From Phyto melanocephala (Eukaryota > Arthropoda > Insecta > Diptera > Rhinophoridae): DNA of 64,000 bases. The translations under genes and the position numbers were made by a program. The stretch is taken from assembly GCA_941918925.1 (NCBI GenBank), contig OW799233.1, positions 45,965,341-46,029,340 on the forward strand. Direction: 5' to 3'. The first letter of the stretch is position 1. Each line of letters opens with the position of its first letter. Shown one piece after another: positions 1 to 11,720 of this stretch. Below the pieces are notes generated by a model. The model did no database searches and was not told the origin of the DNA. It worked only from the letters and a program-made list of their open reading frames with translations.

Positions 1-391
1 TCACGAAATTATAAAGTCATGACAGCTTAATATGTGTGCAAAGTTTCAGAAAAATCGGTCCAGTGCAAGTACCTCAATATTAAAACTTTTTTAGGGGCGT
101 GGCCCCGCCCACTTTTCTTATCACGAAATTATTTAGTCATGACAGCTCGATATGTGTGCAAAGTTTCAGAAAAATCGGTCAAGTGCAAGTAGCTAAAACT
201 GATAACTAATTTTTTATGGGCGTGGCCCGCCCACTTTTTTTCACCCATAAACACTCCCTGGTATGTGTACAACAACTTACCAAAGTTTGAGCCCGATCGG
301 TTTTACAGTTTCGGAGTCTATAGCTAACACACACACACACAGACACACACACACACACACACACACAGAGTTTCACTTTTATATATATAGA
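1..391 (-). mobile_element. Non-autonomous Helitron-like element, family B (3' part outside window)
   Basis: Two direct 120-bp units (1-120 and 121-240) each start TCACGAAATTAT, contain AAAGTTTCAGAAAAATCGGT and end in a GC palindrome of the GGGCGTGGCCCCGCCCAC type. A partial third unit, an (AC)n tract (325-368) and an AT tail follow. Read on the minus strand the element begins TCTATATATATAAAAGTG, which matches the TC start of Helitrons. The CTRR end would lie left of position 1. It is non-coding. It shares its design, but not its sequence, with the family at 17800-19001. The Helitron class is inferred from the 5' end only. Confidence 0.55.
325..368. repeat. (AC)n microsatellite
   Basis: AC dinucleotide tract with one AG interruption, inside the Helitron-like element at the window start. 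It produces a spurious Cys/Val-rich open frame on the minus strand. Confidence 0.9.
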
Positions 392-770
392 CTTATAGAG
401 GAAATAGGTGTTCTCCAAACAGCGATTTGAGATAATTTTTAATTAAACACTAATTATGTTTAATAACTTCCACTGAGAACAAAAATCTGCAATCTAAATA
501 CGGCATTCGATATTCGTCGAAAATGAGAAAATTCTTATAAACATCTGACACTTAATGCAAGAAAACTTTATTTATTTATTGTGTCTTTGCAAAACAAGAC
601 TAAGAATTTAAAATTGTTCAAATAATTTTCCAAAAAGCAAATAACAATTGAATACAAAATAAAATAAATTAAACTCTACTCACTTTCAAACAATGAAAAG
701 ACATTTAAACAAAATAAAAAAATATTTGAACAAAATTATTAAAACTAAAAATAAAACTAATTTTTTAAGT
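392..770. other. AT-rich non-coding, with a half copy of a small palindromic repeat
   Basis: No gene is seen. Positions 499-569 resemble the hairpin element at 60652-60744: the left arm TACGGCATTCGATATTCGTC and the following interior (ending AATGCAAGAAAACTTT) are shared, but the right arm is missing. Confidence 0.5.
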
Positions 771-1352
771 TTAAGTGAAATAATTAAATAGAAATTTTTT
801 TAAATTAATTGCGTTGCTATTTGTTTGTTGACTGTGTGGAAGAGTATTCCAAAGACGAATAGCATTTATGAAAAACTGCCACTCAGAAACGAGACAACGA
901 AATTTCGGAATTATAATCTTTTTGCCTTTAGATGATCTAGAAAAATGAATATTTTGAAATAAGTACTTTGGCTCTTCAGTGTAAATAATTTTCCAAAGGA
1001 AAATTAGTGTTCTTCACAACTTGAAAACAATTCACAACCATAAGTCAGACCAGGAACCAGATAAATCTTCGCCAGTAGCATTCTAACTCTTAATAGCGTA
1101 AAAGATTGCACTGACCATAATGTTCTTAACTTATTATAAACCTTTACAACTAGTGAGTTTATGTGACGTGACCATGTTAGATTGGTGTTAAATACAACTC
1201 CTAGGTTTCTTACTGTAGTTTTTATGTCAACCTTTTCATTAGTTATTACGATGTCTGCTTTGAAAGGGGTTACGGGTTTTTATTTATAATCAGACATTTG
1301 GATTTATTAGGATTTAAACAAAAAAATTTTTAACAATATCAAATGTCTTCAT
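771..1352 (-). pseudogene. LINE reverse-transcriptase C-terminal remnant
   Basis: Minus-strand translation gives three blocks typical of the end of a Jockey/CR1-type LINE ORF2. The first, near 1350-1280, contains LNPNKSKCLIIN. The second, near 1278-1003, contains VRNLGVVFNTNLTWSRHINS and later LVPGLTYGCELFSSCEE. The third, near 992-771, contains EEPKYLFQNIHFSRSSKG and FFINAIRLWNTLP. The NLGVVFN..LTWS and RLWNTLP motifs are hallmarks of the RT thumb and C-terminal region. The blocks are in different frames: there is a frameshift near 1277, a stop after CEEH near 1003, and roughly 60-80 residues missing between blocks two and three. It is a dead fragment without catalytic RT motifs. The exact clade is not determined. 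Confidence 0.75.
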
Positions 1353-4300
1353 TCGGTGCCTATTTTTAAACTAGAGTTTAAAAGCAATATGCGAATAATA
1401 TTTACCAATAATTTTGGAACTAAATTTATCTTCCAACTTTTTTTAAATTTATTAAAATAATTTTTTCTTTTCTTAACCAAGACTTCATGACTTCCATATC
1501 TCATTAAAAGTGTTATGCGTAACTTTAAATAATTGAATTTTTGTCTCCATCTCATACACACTTAAAGTTATACGCCATTTTCCACAAAAACCTCTCAATT
1601 AATATTAATCATACGCCTGTAATAATGAAAGAAAAAAATATGCTAAAATGTTGCTAAAATGCATATTTCTACTTAGAAAATGTTACAGTCTTATGAATAT
1701 TGACAACTGAATTGTCATTTTATAATCGCATTTAACAATACCTTTAACCACAATCTGATATCTTTTAAGCATCAGCAGTAGTTTGCGAACATAATAATTT
1801 GTTGGCAAAATGCAAAATTTAATTTCCACAATTTTATTACAACTTCATTTTTGTTATTGCACTTACATTTTACAATTTATGCCATAATTGTGGTTTAACG
1901 TGAAAAAGAAAGAAAGAAAGAAAAAAAAAACTAAAATTCCCCCTTAGAAAATACCATGAAAAAATACTGCTCAAACTACATTAAAAAAAACTGAAAAATA
2001 TATTTGGATGTTCACAAACATATCAGTTTTTATTAAAAAATAAAAAATTGGTGAAAGAAAGAAGTGAGGGCTAAGGTGGAAATAGTAACAACTTTATTCT
2101 TCAAATACTGTACGTAACAACTTGTAATGTTGTATGCAAATATTGTAAATGTACAAGAAATGTAACTACCACCGTCACCGCCTTCAATAACCCAGAGCAT
2201 TTGCATCTAGCAAACGAAGTAAGAACTTTTATACACAAAGTAAAACTAAATAAAAATAATAAAAAATAACCAGTGGAAGAGTCGTAATGCAAATAGAACT
2301 TGATCTCTTATTTCGCTAACCGAGTGTAAAGTTAAGAATTCATTCAATTTTACGAGCACGAAAATATTTACTGAAAAATACGTACATTAATATGTAGTCG
2401 TTATGTTGTAAATATGAATTCATTACATTTACCACTGACAGTAGCATACCAACTGCTACTTGTACGGCCAAAGGGAATGACGAGACACCAATGAAGAGTA
2501 TGATGATACTGCTGCTGTTGCTACTGACTAGATGGTTAATGTTGAACAAGTTTGGTTGGGTTTTTTATTTCTATATTGTTTTATTTCTGGCAGTTTTTCG
2601 CAGGAATAACTATTCTTTCATATTCGACCATTATCATGTTTACTGTGCATCATTAATATAGTTTTTTTTATTTGCCTCACTTGCCTTGATTTTCAAAATT
2701 TTTACAGTGTCTGACTTAACTAACATAAAACATTCAAACGAATTAAAACAATAAACTTTTGTTAAATTTTACGCTGTCCACTGTTTTTTTTTCCCAAGTG
2801 CAGTTATAAAGGAAATGTAAATTTCTCTCCTCTTTAATAATTGGTGTAATTGAAGCACACATTGTGTTACTATGCTGGTGGTGGCTTAAAGTTATTAAAA
2901 ATTTATCATTTAATAAAATTATTACAGTTGAAAAACGATAAAGATTTCCCGCACTCATTTCTTTTATTTGGCCAATTTTGCCAGGCAACTTTTGTTACTT
3001 TTTAATTAAAAATTACAACTTGAATGCAATAAATTGTTAACAGTAGGGGTGAGAAAAAATTGTTTTTAAAGAATTACTGCAGAATAATGTTTGTTACAAT
3101 GTTTAATTTTAGCAAAACATATTAAAGCTTTAAAAATGAAAAAATCATACTTTTAGAATACGTTGAAAGTAGGGCACTTTTAGTTGAGAAATAATAAAAA
3201 AGGTTATAAATTTGTAAAAATATAAATTCCTTACTTTTATTTTCTTTTAAAATTTCCTTAATAGCGTTTTTAGAAACGGAGCTATTCAAGTTTTTGTAAT
3301 AAAACTTTTAATTAATATTAGTCATACGCCACAACTTTCACGACGTTAAAAGAATAGTAAATTTTGCTAATTTAATTAGAAAACTCATGGTTTATGTGTT
3401 AATTTCTATTGTTTATATGTATATACTATATAGTAAGAATGTACATTAGTTAATGACCGACTATATTATAGCCTACACTCCAATACAATACATTAAACGT
3501 AACACAATGTGAGCTAAATTGTTTGGCTAAGTAGTTTTGAGGAAAAGGACATGTTTACAAATTGTATTAAAAAAATCTGCAAAAAAAACCCCAACCTACA
3601 TTTACTAAAAGATTATAATCAACCGATGGACGGGCAGATATAGTTTATTCGACTCAAGCTACGATCACATATGGCAAATATTTGCTCAAATAAGCGTGAT
3701 CACTATTTTTGTTATATAATTTAGTATAATTTTTATAACTTTTCCAACCAAATAAAGTCAAAATATTTATAAAAATAGATTAATATTGCGATTTGATTAT
3801 ATGAAAAAAGAGTTCTTTTTAAGTTAAAATTTATTTATTAGAACATATTGGTGGTTTGTTTTATTTCATCAAATATTTCAATAGTGTGAACATAGCATTA
3901 GAGGGGAAACATAAGGCGGCTAGCATAAATATAAGTTGACTTTGAGCATTTCTTTTAACCTGGGAATTCAACTCGAATGTACATTTTAATTTACTAGATT
4001 TGGATTAATCGGTTACTTTAGTACATTTTTGCTATCACAATGTAAGTTAAATAGTGATCGCAAAAAACTATGACTACTCTAACTCAACTAACGAGGTAAT
4101 AACAAGTCTATTATTCTCTTGTATGGTGGTGTTAATTGCTATTTTATTATTAAGGCAGATAGGGCGACATAACGGTGGGTTTAAGGGGTCCGCATTAATA
4201 TGTGATGGATTTTTTTTACAGCCATGGTAGTGATAAGGGCGATTGGAGTTTAACATCGGACTTTCTATGGCAAACACTAGAAGAATGTTTTCTGTTTGTA

Positions 4301-4509
4301 TAGCTTTATTAGTTTTTTTTGGGTGTCTTCTTACAATCTAGTTTTAATCATCTTCGAACCTCGGTCGCATTAAGGGTTGAAAACACGCCCCAGGGAAGAA
4401 GCCGCAGCAGCTAGGTGGACTAACTGACCGGTTGAAAATATGGTATCTTGCGGTTTGTAACATATTTAAGTATTATGTATTAAATAATTTTTAATTAAAG
4501 TACAATTAT
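1353..4509. other. AT-rich non-coding stretch
   Basis: No convincing gene. It holds a short GAAA-type tract (1903-1930) and two copies of the recurring motif ATTAATATTAATCATACGC (1598-1616 exact; 3311-3329 with one change). Short open frames here have no coding character. Confidence 0.5.
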
Positions 4510-4512
4510 TTA

Positions 4513-4703
4513 GGGCCTTTATTAGAACTTGCCGTTAAATAGCTCTTTATTATTAAAACTTCAATAATTTTATTTTTATTATTATTAATAATGATAACAT
4601 TTAATGAATAAAAATATAATAAATAAATGCTTTATAATTTAAAGCCATTTAGCGGTCCGAGAAAATCCTGCCTTTAACTAACGGCAAGTTGTAATAATGA
4701 CCC
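4513..4703. mobile_element. PIF/Harbinger-like MITE, copy 1
   Basis: A 191-bp non-coding element. The left end is GGGCCTTTATTAGAACTTGC and the right end is the inverted GGCAAGTTGTAATAATGACC. It is flanked by TTA on both sides (4510-4512 and 4704-4706). A 3-bp TWA duplication with a GGGCC-type end fits PIF/Harbinger. A second copy lies at 31691-31913 and shares the interior block around CGGTCCGA and AAATCCTGCCTTTAACTAA. Superfamily is inferred from duplication and end sequence only. Confidence 0.65.
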
Positions 4704-4800
4704 TTAAGCTTTTTGGCTTTTGTAAGCAATGCAGACTTCATTCCCTTGCCATATTGCATCGATGGAAATGTCTAAATTTTTTGCATGCGGAAGCACAACA

Positions 4801-4922
4801 AAGCATGTCTTCTCTACTGCTTAGAATTTTAGCAGTTCAAAAGAGAAGATTTATATTTTTTTTATATTTCTTACTTGCTGCTACCTATGTTAGTAGTGCG
4901 TAAAGAGAAGACATGACTAAGC
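4801..4922. repeat. Imperfect foldback
   Basis: The arms GCATGTCTTCTCT (about 4803) and AGAGAAGACATG (about 4904) are inverted. Inside is a smaller hairpin, ACTGCT..AGCAGT. It could be a small MITE or a chance palindrome; no clear target duplication was found. Confidence 0.3.
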
Positions 4923-6710
4923 TGTTTCCGCTTATTAAATGAAAAAAAAATGGCCTACAAAGTGGAAAATCGCTTCCAGAAGCGCTCCTAGAAGCAGGTA
5001 AGTACTTTTTGGTGATGGAGTTTTTGGGCGCGTATAATTATTCCAAAACTAGTGTTAATAGAACACCTGTTTCAATGAAATTTATTTAATTAAATCAATT
5101 AACTATGTGTTTCCCCAAGGGTTTTGTATAATTTATGGAAATTATATTTAACTAAAAGTTCAAATAAATTATAACACTGAGCAAAGTTTTCAATTTTACA
5201 TCTTTTATTTACTTTTTTCTTCCTTCTTCACCCTTTATCGTTTCATTAGGTACTGCCGCAAGACAAAAACAAAACAAAAACAATTTGAAACAATTCATTG
5301 AACACGGGTGGCTGGTTCGATGTTGTTTTTTTTTTGCTTTAATCTTAAATACATTTCAATATTAAACTTTTACAACATTTAACTGGAAAACAGCACATGT
5401 TGCATTACTAGAAAAAAAGAGTTTTTGTTTTTGTTTTTGTCAATTTATTGCAACATTTTCATATATTTAAAATAACACGCCCTTTTATTTATAAATTTGA
5501 AATTGTTCGAGCATGTTAAAAATTTAAAAAAAAATATTTTTTTTTTAAACTCTAGGATGTTGTAGTTGCTGCTGTAAATTAAATAATACATAAAATATAT
5601 TTATTAAAATTAAAAAAGTAAATAACCAGAGTTTGACTTAAAAGTAATTTTTTGTGTTTATACACTTCGAATACACTTTAACCGTCAATGATGCATGATA
5701 CCGGTAAGCTAAATATTTTTGATATTTTATTTTCTTTTAACATCTGTATGTATTGGGTTTGTGTGAATGTACTATAGAGCCTAAAACTATACAAACAGAA
5801 AAATCTATGCCGTACACTATCGAAAACAAAAAAATTTTTTTTCTTTTTTTTGGGGGGTCAATGACCTTTAGAGAGAAAAAAGACCTGATCACCGATATTT
5901 CACATTATAGCATCTGGTTGTTAATACCTATAATGAAAAAAATAATAAAAATACTTTATACTCGGATGAGTCGAGTACTGTTTTTATTTTGCTTATAAAG
6001 TGGTACGGTCTAGTGTACATACCAATAAATATATATTTATTCTGATGAATTTTTCTCTAAATTTGTTGAAACCATCGAAATTGTGTGGCTTTTTCTGTTT
6101 AACTGTATACGGCCATATTTATAAAATGTGTTCGTCACACCCACCTCAGTTTAGCATGTGCACACTTGTGTTTTTTTTTGCTGCAATCTTTTATGCGTGA
6201 AAAATTTTTTTCACGAACTAAATTATATAAACAAGAAAATAAAAAATTTTCCGAATAAAAAAAACTTGAAACGATGTTGTTAATAATTCAAAATTGGACT
6301 CGCAAATGAGTCATAAGCCTCTCAAATAACAAAAATTTTAATTTTATAAAAATATTAATACTCACAAATTCGTTTAATTACAATTTAAACAAAGTTCTAA
6401 TTTATGTACACCCTGACGTATAATTAATATTAATTTTGTGTCTATTTGCTAGAATAGCAAAAACTTGTTTCTTTTTTTTTTTCAAAGTTGAAAACTTTTT
6501 CCCTATAAAACAATTACTTATGGGCAGCCACTAAACACTTTAGTTTTATACATTTTAAAATTACCAATTACATGTTTTCACAATTTGCTTCTAAAAACTT
6601 TTAACTTATCCCTATAGACTTATGTGCATGGTGTATTAAAAAAAATGCTCTAGTTACCTGTGTAAAGTTTCAGCAGTGGTTCGCAAATTTTTTATTTCAA
6701 AACCTACTTT
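4923..6710. other. AT-rich non-coding stretch
   Basis: No gene recognised. It contains homopolymer A/T runs and a GTTTTT-type tract near 5419-5440. The open frames at 5753-5998 and 6000-6200 are low-complexity and judged non-coding. Confidence 0.45.
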
Positions 6711-7440
6711 TTATACCCAAGGCAGCATATATCTTTGTCTGTTTATAATTTCTTTAATATTCAGTTCCGACCTCATAAAGTATATATTTTCTGAAAGCTT
6801 ATGAATAGGGTAGATTCGAAGGAGCAACCTTCGTTTGTCCGTGTGCTAGATGAAATCAACTTCTAGAAGTTCCCATTTGTTGCACAGACCTTTATGTTGT
6901 ATCAATCTTTTGCAAATACCCGGGAGTGAATCGCCTTAGAAATCTAACACAATCGTCTTGTAAGTTTTTGAGTTATGAAGTAAATAAATTAAAGTTTCTA
7001 TGATATTAAAAACGACTACCTCTTCTCTTTCCTATAATTTTACTACAAAAAATATAACCTTTTTTATACCTAGAATAGTTTATTGAAACTTTTACTTTTA
7101 TTTATACCTGCTACTCTGGACAAATTACTAACTAACCGGAAAAGTTATAGGCAAGCTGTTCCTTTTTTACAAATGTATCGAATTTCTCAAGCTTCTCAAT
7201 AACTTTTAAGACACAAAATTCAAAGCAGTAGTCTTGAAAATTATTTTCGAGAAAAACTCACAAAAAGGTTTTAAACTAACAGAGATATAAGGACCAAAAT
7301 ACGACTGCTTCAACTAGTTGAATACAGTCACAGATGGCGCAGAAACGAATAAAGCGTAACGGTGTATGATATTATACCCATGTTTATGATAATGAAGGGT
7401 ATTAGCAGAATGTGTACGACCGAATACAGGACTCAAGTTA
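6711..7440 (+). mobile_element. Helentron/DINE-1-like element, family D, copy 1
   Basis: Starts TTATACCC and contains the family block CGACCTCATAAAGTATATAT and TTTCTGAAAGCTTATGAATA, then AACCGGAAAAGTTATAGGCA. It ends with the inverted GAAGGGTATTAGCAG and a decayed hairpin ending GACCGAATACAG. The inverted sub-terminal ACCC/GGGT pair followed by a 3' hairpin is the Helentron/DINE-1 plan. No coding capacity. The copy is clearly diverged from the one at 53751-54546. Confidence 0.55.
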
Positions 7441-9665
7441 TATTTAAGAATGGCGTAAGGAAAGGTTGCTGTAAAAAATTTTTAAAAAAGAAAATGTTCT
7501 AAAGCGCTAAAGTAGTGTTTAAGCATAGTTCGCTTTGTAGTTTCTTTAATAGTTTAGCCATCATCAAGTTTACATTTTGGTGTATAGTTTATCCTTAAGC
7601 CTAACTAGTAGTCTAACCTGTAATCTGGTTCATGTAGGGTCTAGTTTAAGGTTGACCTTATAGCAAGGTCTACAGGATACTCAATATTTGCATTTATATT
7701 ATGAGCTAGTTTATAGTTTGTTAATTTTACAATCTGGTTTATGGCCTACTCTAGTGCTTAAGTTTAAGATTCCACTCTAGTGATTAGTTTATTCTAAAGT
7801 TTAGTTAATACTGTAGTATCAGGTTACATCTCTAATCTAGTTTATTACATGATTGCTTGACTATCCTTGGCTGCGTATTCTTAATCTCTACATTGAAGTA
7901 GCCTTCTCGTTTAGTTAGAATCGCTGGTATATTTCATAAGTAATTACTCCGTGAGATTTGTTAGCACATTTCTTTACACCTCTAATTTTATTTTGCTGCC
8001 AGCAGCCACAAGAACAATAAACTTGTTTTTGTATACTATTTTATCAGCACCAGCAGCCTAGTTGTGCTTTTTCACTAACTTATTGCTGGAGGAGGAGGAA
8101 AACACAGCAACGTGAAATAAGGCCACACAAATCCATAAATAGTTAAGACTATAACAGTACAGTGACCTAAATTTGTTGAAAATATTAACAAAAATAAAAT
8201 GTAATAATAAAAAGTAAAAGTGCTGGTATTTTAAATATAAATATTTTTACAGTTTGTTGCAATTTAACAAACCCGCCAACACCCAATTAAAACAACACCA
8301 TTTCTTTGGCCCGCTTAAGTTTTTAGTTTTCTTTTTGGGGCATGAGCGAACACGACTTGTTAACCGCAAAACAGTACAGCATAAAAGACTATTGCCTCCG
8401 TGCTCTTAAAGGTTGTGTTGGTTGTGAAAAGAAAAAACAAAAAACTTACTCACACACTTAATAAGTCATTAAAATAATTATGCCACAATATATGGAAAAG
8501 TAAAATGTTCTGTTGCTCTGGATTGTTTGCTTTTAGTCTAAAGTAACCGAGTTTTTGTTCTTTATTCAACCGGAATACACATTTGCTCCAGATCTCATTT
8601 TTGTTGCTCAAGAGGTTTTGTTTGCTCGCCACCCTTTGATAAACTCCTTTAGGTTATGATGTGAAGGAGCTTTGGCATGTCGACGATGAGTGCCATACAA
8701 AGAAACAGGCAATTTAGATCATTGGCAATGTTATGTTTTAAGCATGTTTATATTATATTTTCGATACTTAATGCCTGGTGTTGTTTAAAAGAAAAAAATG
8801 TGTTATTTTTAGCAAACGAAGACTTTATCATACGATTTCTTTAAAATTTTGGCTAAATGCCAACCAATATTGAGGTCCGAACAATGAAAAGGTTGAAATC
8901 AAATACCACTATTTTATAGAAGTACATTTTATTGCAACACCATATTTTGTAATGCATGTTTGATTTGTACTTAGAAATGTATTTATAGATTTGGCATGAT
9001 AATCTTCTGGTAGAGTTTAGTTAATTTTTTGGACAATTATTTTAAAAGCCATTGTTAAATGTTTATGTTATTTTAAAGAACGCAGTGTAGGCTTTAAAAG
9101 CATATTTTAAATTTTAAAATACTTAAAGTAAAAGCAAACTTATTAACGATTTTCCTAAATAAACCATTAATTAATATTAATCATACGCACCGTTATACTA
9201 AAATTCGAAATTTGGTTTAACGAAGATTTTTTTAAATATTTTGGAAGAAACGATGAAAAACATCTTTTTGCTTGAGTTTGTTATTAACACAAATCTCTTT
9301 TGCATTTTGTTAATGACATATAAAAAATTATATAAAATTACATTTGAGAATTCATTTGCGGTTTTTTTTTCATATTGAAAAGGCTAAATAAAAGTACTAC
9401 GTTAAAGCGAAACATGTTTGCTTTAAAATTATATTTCATATTTGTTAAATCCTTTCAAAATTCTTAGAGTTATTAAAGATTATCTTAAATAACCAAATAA
9501 TTAATATTAATCATACGCAGTCAGGTGCTAAATTTAAAAATTTTTTGATTTAAGCTTTTTTTGGAGTTCTTACAATTATTTTATATAAATTTTAAAGCAA
9601 ATTAATACAAGTTCCAATTGTATATTTATTGGTTAAAATTTTAGTTTTTTTAAATTATAAGATAA
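7441..9665. other. AT-rich non-coding stretch
   Basis: No gene recognised. At 7560-7870 CTAGTTTA/CTAGTGATTAG-type words recur irregularly, suggesting a decayed tandem repeat. Two copies of ATTAATATTAATCATACGC lie at 9170-9188 and 9500-9518, exactly 330 bp apart, with partly similar flanks. Confidence 0.4.
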
Positions 9666-9854
9666 GGGCCGTATTCATAAAAAATATTTTAGGTTTATTA
9701 AAGGTTTATTTGACAGAGGTTGTAGAGAAATTCTTTATTTTTTGTTATAAAATGTCAAAATATTTTTTTTAAATTTTTCTATTTCGCTTTTAACTTTTAA
9801 GTTGTGCTCTTAAAAACTTTTAAAGTTTAATTTTGTTTAAGTTTTTCATATGCC
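9666..9854. mobile_element. Possible decayed MITE
   Basis: The left end GGGCCGTATTCATAAAAAAT and the right end (inverted GGCATATGAAAAACTTAAAC) are loosely complementary. The interior is TTTAAA-rich. No convincing target duplication is visible, so this is a weak call. Confidence 0.25.
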
Positions 9855-11720
9855 AGTTCTGCAACTAATTGCCACAAGTTCCGGTCGATTTAAAAATTAT
9901 GAAAACGACCACCTTGGGTGTTTATCTCATTAGTGCAATCTTTTGTCATGTTTTTTTTAACTTGGTTTTATTTTTCGCTCCTTTAACGGAATATTTTTTC
10001 AAATATTTAAAGTGATTGGAATAAACTTTGAGCTTAAATTTATTTGTTTTTATTATTCTAAAACCTCTAGCCGAATTGTTATAGGATTTAAACATTTAAT
10101 TTATCAGTAATCAATTTTAATACATTTAATTTCTTAACATTTGTTTCCTCAAAACGTATTGAATTGAAAATCACACCATTAACCCGGTGACACGTTGACA
10201 TCATCAGATTAAAACTAAAAAAATTAAAAAATCACTGCATATTGTTTGAAACTAGCAATACACAATTGGAAAATCAAAAACTAAACTGCACATACAACGG
10301 TAAAATGACAGGCTAAAAAAGAAAGAAATATGATTTAAATACCATGACTGTATTTTTCTATTGCCAGCATTAGTTTGTCTAAATAAAAGTGCAAAACTAA
10401 CCAGATCGGAAACCAGACAAATACAAAAACTAAACCAATCAGGCATTAGAGTATTAAATAAAATAAAAAAAAACTTAATAAAAAAAATCTTAAATCGGTA
10501 AACTAAAAAATAAAAACTAATAAATGCTCAATACACAGTCATATAAAGCAATTTGAAAGCTTTTAAAGACATAAAAAAAATAACGCAAGAAAAATTTTAC
10601 CAACTCCCGCTTGTGAAGTTTATTTGGTCTAACAGACAGACTGCCAGGCATACAGAGAGTCGGACAGACAGACAGACACATATTTATTCATGTTTTAGTA
10701 TTTTGCAAATATGAAAATTTTTCAATACTCTATAAAAAACTAAAAAATAAAATAGAAAATAAACTTAAAAAAGTAGCACAACAAATACTCTACAAGTGTA
10801 CCCATACATACACAAATATCCATGGCAATTGCCATACAATTTTCTACACATTCAGCAATTTGTTTAAAACTAAAAAAAAAAAGAAAAAAAAATTCCCCTT
10901 AACTTGCCTTCAAGCTGTAAAATGTAACAATTTCATTTTCAATTAATTTATGAAGCGTAGGAGATAAGATCAAATATTAAGGAAGATATATTTTATTACA
11001 GTTCAATTCCAGCTTTTCTTGAAAGCCAGTAGAGCAAGACGGAGAAAACTTCATAAAAAAAAAACAAGACTAACAAATGTTAACCACATGTCAAAAACGA
11101 TAAATTGAGCCTACTTTAATAGCAAAAAAAAATACAAAAAATAAAAATATTTTATTTAAGTGTCGATTCTTTTTAACGACAAAAATCATAACAATTATTG
11201 TGTAGAAAATTTGAGTTTGAGTTTCTTTTGAAAAATTTTATTTTTTGAACTGGGTTTCAATAAAAATGGCGTTTGAAAATTAAATGTGAGTGAATGAAAT
11301 GTAGGAAATGATATGTGAGAATAGAAATCTACAAATAGTTTTATAGACTAGTTATAAAGAAAACTGGGTTAAATCGAGTTTAACTATAGCAAGTTAATTA
11401 ACTGAAAGTTACTTTACTTAAGCGGTAATTAAGAGAAGTTTTTAGATGTTGTTTTGAACTTAGTATCTTACACGTTTTATAATTTATAACTCATTACTAT
11501 AAGTCAAGTTTAAGTTTAAAATATTCAATTATGAATTTGAGGTAAAATTTCTCTAGTTTATCAACAAATTTTCAAATACTTGTGCCACTTGTACGTTATT
11601 AATTCAGTGATGTGAACAGTATATGTTTGATTTAAGAAGTATTCGGTTTCTGATTTTATCTGACTTTCATAAATACATGTAAAGAAAAACAAAATAACGG
11701 GAATTTGTTATTATTTTAGA
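9855..11720. other. AT-rich non-coding stretch
   Basis: No gene recognised; homopolymer tracts and a short CAGA tract (10630-10680) only. Confidence 0.4.

Noticed and set aside
206..418. Cys/Val-rich minus open frame
   Set aside because: It is the (AC)n microsatellite of the Helitron-like element read in translation.
4697..4903. 68-residue plus frame with hydrophobic C-terminus
   Set aside because: It starts in the end of a MITE and runs through a foldback; composition is explained by these repeats.
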